DNA of 46,242 nt from Priapulus caudatus. Its lineage: Eukaryota > Priapulida > Priapulimorpha > Priapulimorphida > Priapulidae. Positions 10,901 through 18,214 of this stretch are shown here, in pieces. The position numbers and the translations under genes are program-made. The stretch is from assembly GCF_000485595.1 (NCBI RefSeq), contig NW_014577301.1:62366-108607 (forward strand), written 5' to 3'. The notes beneath the pieces were generated by a model. The model was not told the origin of the DNA. It was given only the letters and a program-made list of their open reading frames with translations, and searched no databases. Positions within the stretch are counted from its first letter, which is position 1, and each line of letters begins with the position of its first letter.

Positions 10901-13900
10901 TTTGTCTGGCTCGTCTCACTAATTTGGCACAGGAAGACTACCATGAATTAGTCATCAAGGTATGGGGTTCTTTGCTGAATGATTCTAGTTAAGCATGGTT
11001 AAAACTGTGGTGATTCCACCCTTAAATGACAGATTTTTTATGGTAACCTGGCACAAGACTTTACAGGTGTGTTATTGGTTAAAGCAGCGAGTGAAGGGTT
11101 GTGCAAAGGTTGTTAAAAATGAAGAAATGAAGGTAGGATTTTTAAATGCAGTCATATTTTATGTGCATAATTATAATGAATCTATCATCTTTAACAAAAA
11201 GCAATTCGTATAAGCAGCGGCCTAAAATTTCATCCAAAACCATCTTGTTGTTACAATGGCAGTTTCTGTTGCAGGTGTATTTTTAAATGTCATTACCTTC
11301 GTCAACATTCTCGAAACCTGGCAAAATTCTCATGTTTCACTTACACATTTTGTTTACGCACATTCACAGCAAACGTATATGGCATATGTCAAGAACTGCA
11401 AGTTCACCTCACCTACTACCCTGCCAGTGATTAACTTCATGCAGCGTTCTATGGCCGAGTTGTTCCGATTGGACGATCAGGCGGCCTATCAGCATGCATT
11501 TGTTTTCATTCGTCAGCTAGCCATTCATTTGCGAAATGCAATCACGACCCGGAAGAAAGTAAGTGGGCGGTCATTGTTTTGGTCATTGCTCTGGTCATTG
11601 TTCTTGTCATTTATAAGCCCTACTATGCATCCCTGAGCTGCATCTTGTAGTGGAACGAGTTACTGCATAATTATCTATTCATTTGCAATCATTATAATTA
11701 CTCACTGATAGGAGAATCAATCAATGTAACATTTGTTTATCTACATGTTTGCCTTTTCACTCACAGGAGAGTTATCAGTCAGTGTTCAATTGTTTATCTA
11801 CATGTTTCCCTTCTCACTCACAGTAGAGTTATCAGTCAGTGTTCAATTGTTTATCTACATGTTTCCCTTTTCACTCACAGGAGAGTTATAAGTCGGTGTA
11901 CAATTGGCAGTATGTTCACTGTCTTGCCTTCTGGTGCAGACTCCTGGCAGATATGCACCCTAATAACACGGTAGCACCACTTGTCTATCCCATCGTGCAG
12001 ACAACTATTGGCTGTCTCAAGTAAGTTGATTTGTCATAGCTTTAATGTACATCACACATGATTGTATTCTAGCTATTGATTCAAAAAGTGCCTGATCATC
12101 AATTCAGTGTCCCAGTAGGTAAAATCTAGAAAGTGAAATCGTGAAGGCTTGGCTACCTTCATTGGTAGCAGATTTCTTGGTTGATTCTCTGAACAATACC
12201 ATGATTACATGATCAGGGTTTCTTCTACATAAGAGGCACATTGGCGCACCGCCGTTGTCAAATTTAACATCGCCGTTGTGAAAATGTTCCTGTATTTACC
12301 CGCCGTTGTCAAAATAGTGTCAACCAAAATATAAATACAGTGTTTCCCCTGCATTGACACGCGCCTCGCTCAAATTCTCAGCTGCGACACAGCAATTTGT
12401 CAAAAACACCGCTTCGCTGACGAAAATCACTGTTCTTCCATCAATAAACTACACTTTATTGTACTAAAATCGAAATAAAGCTTTAAACGTAAAACACAAC
12501 ACCGCATACTTACGATACTGTCAACATGTGAATCTTGGCAAGGCCTATAGATAAACACAGGTTAGGAAGATGAATGGTCACGTACTTGAGCACCACAGGT
12601 GCCATGTTGACTCCAGCAGCAAATTAAGGGCGCTATACCTATGCATACATATGCATGGGTGTTCGTTTGTATTCTACACCAGGAAAGTGCTTTCGTTGAA
12701 ATAAAATCACATTTCATTTCAAGACGGTATTACTATTTAATGTGAATACTTGTATCATTTCATATTCATAGTTTATTTGTTCCTTTTGACAACGTGAAAA
12801 AGAGATTCAAGAGTCATAGAATGTGTTCAGAATAGCTTAGAATGAACCAAATTGCACCATTTTTTCAAAAATTCCTTGGGGGCATTCCTGCGGACCCCCC
12901 TAGCTGGGCGAGCTCCTGCGGTGCTCGCTTCGCTAGTTCCTCGAGACATGCAAACACGCCTTTGAATCCATTGTGTGCGTTTTTTCCCCAAACTGGCCAT
13001 TACCTCCATTGTCTAATTTTCCCTCATAAGAAACCCTTATGATGCTTCATTACTTTATCACATTTACATGACATGCTAATATTAATACACGTTTATTTTA
13101 TGATGTCTTTGGCCGTTTCTTTCTTCTCTTGATTGTAAACCACATACATTAGTGGCTAATATTATTGTTATAGTAACGAAACTACCAGGATTATGATGAT
13201 TCGACCAGCCCTTCGTGTGTATATTGCTATCACTGTGCCATCTATTTTACCAGGCTGATACCGACAGAGAAGTACTATCCATTGAGATTTTACTGCATCA
13301 AGTCTCTGACGTTGGTTTCTAGCGCAACACGGTCATTCATCCCTATTCTACCTTTTATCATGGAAGTAAGTGCTAATCATTTCTGCCAAATTGCTATCCT
13401 TGGAAATTCATAGAAATGAGAGTTCATTGGAACAGTTTTATTAGATCAGTTAATTACTAAACCGATAAGTTCACATCTGTGTGGCAGAATTCTCCATCAT
13501 TCTTCTCATTCTATTATTTAATTGAATAAACATGATTACTCTAATTAAATTTTCATTCTTTTTTTGTTCAGGTGTTTGAAATAACAGACTTCAATCGGAA
13601 GCATAGCTCAATGGGATTCAAACCCCTCAACTTCTCTACCACACTGAAACTGACAAGGCCACAACTCAGTGAAAAGGGTTTTAGGGTATGAAGTTTATTG
13701 CAAGTCCGAGTATGCTGAATTCCGTCATTTCTCCAAAAATGATAACTTAGTTTTCTGTGGAAGCATGAGGTCATTCAATTCGGGGTTTAGGGCAGGGGTT
13801 CTTAACCTGTGGTCCATGGACCCCTTTTGGGGTCCATGGATGGGCTTCGGGTGGTCCGTGAACCAGGTGCATGCAAAATTGTGTGTTTATGTGCTTGTGT

Positions 13901-16900
13901 GCATTTTTCTGGGGAGGGGTCTGTAGCTTTCACCAGATTCTCAAAGGGGTCCATGACTCAAAAAAGGTTAAGAACCACTGGTTTAGGGTATGCGTTAATT
14001 CTAATTTAGTTGAAGTTAATCTTTGATCATCTTTTTTTACTGTGCAATTAATGAGGGTTGTTTGTGAAAGCAAAACTGTTGTTGTTTGACAGGATGGAGT
14101 TGTGGACCAGGTGTACGAGTCACTGATGGAGTACCTGAACGTTGAAGCTCACACCATAGGATTTCCTGAACTAGTGCTGCCAGCAGTTATGCAGGTGACC
14201 CTGAATTTCATATCAATTCACATTATTTTCACGTTATTCAAGTTGACACCTCTCTGCCTCCACTTTCTTCCGGGTTTCTACGTGTCATGGCATTCCAGGA
14301 ATGTCCTGGGAATTAAAAAAACACTGCAGGTTGGGAAAACGTGCAAAATGGTCTGTATAGTCCTGTAAAGTATTAGGAAAATAGGCTATTGTTACGTTTC
14401 ATCCTGGAACGCACTGGAAGTTGAGCATATGTCTATTGCGTTTGCATTTTAACAATTGTGCCAATATTACCAAACAAGTTTAATGTGGTCACTAATTATT
14501 GAATACAAAAGATTGCATTTTACCTCAATTTTATGGTTCTAGAAAGTATAACTTGAAAGTCTTGGAAAAGTCATGGAAAAATGTTTTGCCTTTGGAATGT
14601 GAACCCTGCCCTTTAATTTATAAGCATAATAACAGCCGGAAATAAGCCCGTCGTTCATTCCTAGAATGGCATGCAGTGAGCTGTTTACACATATTTTATT
14701 TTTCTATTTTTCAGCTTAAATCTTTCCTAAAAGCATGCAAAGTTGCCAACTTCTGTAAGCCACTGAAGCAAATACTGGACAAGATAACTGAGAATTCCAA
14801 CTACATCAATCAACGAAGAAAAAATGTCAGTTTCGCCGTCAATGATCTCAATGCAGTGGTGCGTATGTATATATTGTATCGTGGACATAGCTATGAATTA
14901 GTATGAGTAATGTGATTTCTGACCATTGGTTTTCTATCTACTAAAGCTTGGTTTATTTACAATATTGTTGCAATTTAGATAAGTTAAATGTGCATCATTT
15001 CTACATTTTTGAGCCATTACATTGGTTTTTAGTTCATCTGACGTAGTCAGATGCAGCTTGTAGAATCGCATGATCGTGCGTCTGTGCGTCCGTCTGTGCG
15101 TCAACAGTTGGGCACAAAGCTTAACTGCTCGACGTATAGTCACGATATTTGGGACGTCGGGGAAGGGAGATCGTGAAAAGGACTCGGGATGGCAAATTTG
15201 GTCAAGGTCAAAGGTCAAGATGTGTAAACGGAGGAGGAATATTTCCCCCTTAACTTAAGGTATAGGAGGAAATACGGAATTGCGGCACAATCTTAACGGT
15301 TCGACCTATGCTCTTAATATTCGGTGTATAGTGTGATGGGCAGGAAACCCATCAGTTTTTGACCCTCTAAGAGGAGGTTAAAAATAATGGATGTCCTTGA
15401 ACTGGTCAATTATTCACAGTGTTGTATATTCATGGCATGATCCATAAATCTAGGAAACCCAATAAGCTGATAAGCAGAACGCGTACAGCACAGGCGTCAC
15501 GGCTCAAAGCCGTTGGATCGAATCCCCATCTATTGTTTTATTTATTTACCTGTTTTCTGTATTTTTCTATCATTTAATCCATGTTAACTAAATTTTTTTC
15601 CAATTAACGCCAAATATTTACATGATTTATTTTCCACAATTAATTTTTTTCTTTAATACGGGTTAGGGTAGGTGCACAATATTCACAATAAAACAGGGAG
15701 TTTCAGGCACTGCGATTCTGTAACACACAATGGATATTGGAGAGTATGGCAGAATGGCAGGAAGGTTGCTGAAATGATGGTGTACCAACCTGCGTAATGC
15801 GTATCTGCATATCTCGGCCTAAAAAGGTGTTCATACGCACGCTTAAAATGTTACGCTTTATTAACCGTAGCAACAGACCTCAGATTGAAGGCCCAGACGC
15901 TCTGTTCGGCTCTTGTTTAATGTAACAGTATACACGTAATTTCATCAAGATATTGTAGGCATGTGTAAGCTAGTCAAGGTCGAGTGAGCGGTGTATATTA
16001 TTACAAGCCAGGGCTATAAATGAATCCATCAGAGTCAACAGTGCTTTTATACACCATGGAAGATGTTGTCATAATAATTGTAGTCAGAATAAATTGTACA
16101 ATACCATAGGCTCTAGGCTCAGGTGGCTACCTACTGAGAAAGGCAATTTCTGAAAATTTAAATGACAATCATTGCCCGCAACCAGTGCCATAATGAATTT
16201 TTATATGTTTTAGAATGTAAATATATAGATATGTATACAACGATATATAATGTACGCATTCATCGTGTGCATGGATGGTTACTGTATATCTTTATCTCTA
16301 TGTTTTCTGTTTTTCTGACCGCTTCTTTATTGTTAGTTCCTCCAATTCCAATCATCTTAATTATGTAACTATTAAAATTTAATCTGTAATTCCGATTATC
16401 TTAAAGATGCAGCACCTAGACACCTTTAAAAAGAAATATAACCCATTCTTCCCCCGTTCCCAAAAACAGGCCCGGTGGGAAGTCAAACCGGCAGGAAGGA
16501 ACCGCCGCTGTCAAAGTATACGAAAGACGTGGAGAAAGCTGAGAGATCGGCGAGTTGCAGCTTCATGAAATATTCTGGCAAAGAAGCAAGGTTTGTGGTC
16601 ATTAATTCGATCACGAGCAATGTAAACGAGTGGGGAACGTCCATTGGCATACTGCATGGATTATCCAGAACACTGTCAATCTATTGTAGGCTGTAACTCA
16701 ATGTGTCCTTTTTCAGAATTCGTGATCAATTGCACGATACGAATAAATTCGTAATATGAAGCATAAGAAAGAGAATGTGGCACAAGAAAGAGCTTCAGTG
16801 GGTACTGTTTCCCAGTGAGAGTGAAAGTGATTGGTGAAAGAAAATCAGAAGAAGGAACTCCTAAAGAGCGTGGGCAGAGAAATATCTTTGCATGGAAAAA

Positions 16901-18153
16901 AGCACTGTACCGACCTGGGGGCCATTGTCAGAACATCGTTAAAGTTGAGTAAATGTTAATGGCCTAAGATAACACTTACGACTAATTTTAATGTTGAGCG
17001 AGAGGAGCGTTGACAGAATACACATCGCACAAGTTCGCAACTATTAGAAAAGCTTACGATAACAGAAACTTTCATCACAAGCTGCGTGATTGGATGAGAA
17101 TCGATCACAAATAAATTCAAATTCTAGACATTTCATTGGCTACCATCACAGTAATGTAATTATGCATATATTTGATGGCTTAACCACATATAAAATAATA
17201 TTTGATGAAAAACGACGTGGTCCAGTGAATTATTTCTGCACAACCAAGATACAAATTCTCACACTGTAACACGACGCGAGCAGTCGTGCAATTAAAAACA
17301 AGAGAACAAATGCCATACTGCCATTTGTAAATGGTTTTGTTTGTTGGTCTTTGATCGGCACTTAGATAATTAATGATTTATCCGACATGTTTGTCCAACG
17401 AAAAAACAGCATCTTTATCCTCATTATTATAAAATATAAATTCAGTATAATTGTAATCGTATGTATACGTGTTTATTTCCATCTGTAAATTAAAGTTTCA
17501 CGAGAGGGTCTGGGGTTTCTCGTAATGTTAAGAGGATATTTTTCGAGACGATTTTCTATTCTCGGTAAATTTGCGATGTTTCTGTCACAGTCTTTAAGAG
17601 TGGAAGTTAATGTTAAGACTAATGTTAAGAACTAATTTTGTTTCAGACAACGGGCCCCTGGTTACGGTTGCCGTGCACATTTCCATATGGTGGTGTGTGC
17701 CCATTGTGTAATCTAAAGTGTAGTAATTGCAGTACACTTATGATATACTTTTGTTATAGGAGAACACTATTAATTCATGACTAGCGCAGGGTGGAATCTC
17801 ATAATAAGAGGTTGAGAGATAAAACCTAACTAAAGTAACCATCTTGTTCACAAAGCCAGCAGCACACGTTTTGATGCATCGACGCTGAAATAATAACTAT
17901 CATCCTCCGTTAAGTTTATCCAACGAAGGAACGATTTAAAAAGCGCCAGAAGGTCGACGCACTAACNNNNNNNNNNNNNNNNNNNNNNNNNCAGTGCGAA
18001 ATTGGAAGGTCACCAGGATCAAAGTGGCAGTGGGGGGAACATGAGTCAGATATCAGACATTTTCTGATGACTCAGACGATGATGCAGATAGCCTGAACTC
18101 TGATGACCTCAGGGAACTGGATCGTAGTGCATCCAGGTACATGTCAGTAGCTG

Positions 18154-18214
<61 letters not shown>

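Larger units (their letters stand above)
15934..17966 (+). repeat. Noisy copy of 19678-21560 (left half of duplicated block)
   Basis: It aligns along its whole length with 19678-21560, starting at acgtaatttcatcaag, but with an indel every few tens of bases. It ends in a 25-N gap. It contains the broken exons at 16470 and 16717. I read it as long-read gap fill over sequence that also exists as a clean contig at 19678. Confidence 0.85.

Noticed and set aside
10995-11213. 72-codon frame between NOC2L exons
   Set aside because: It does not match the protein, and the flanking exons (ending 10959, starting 11370) join perfectly without it.
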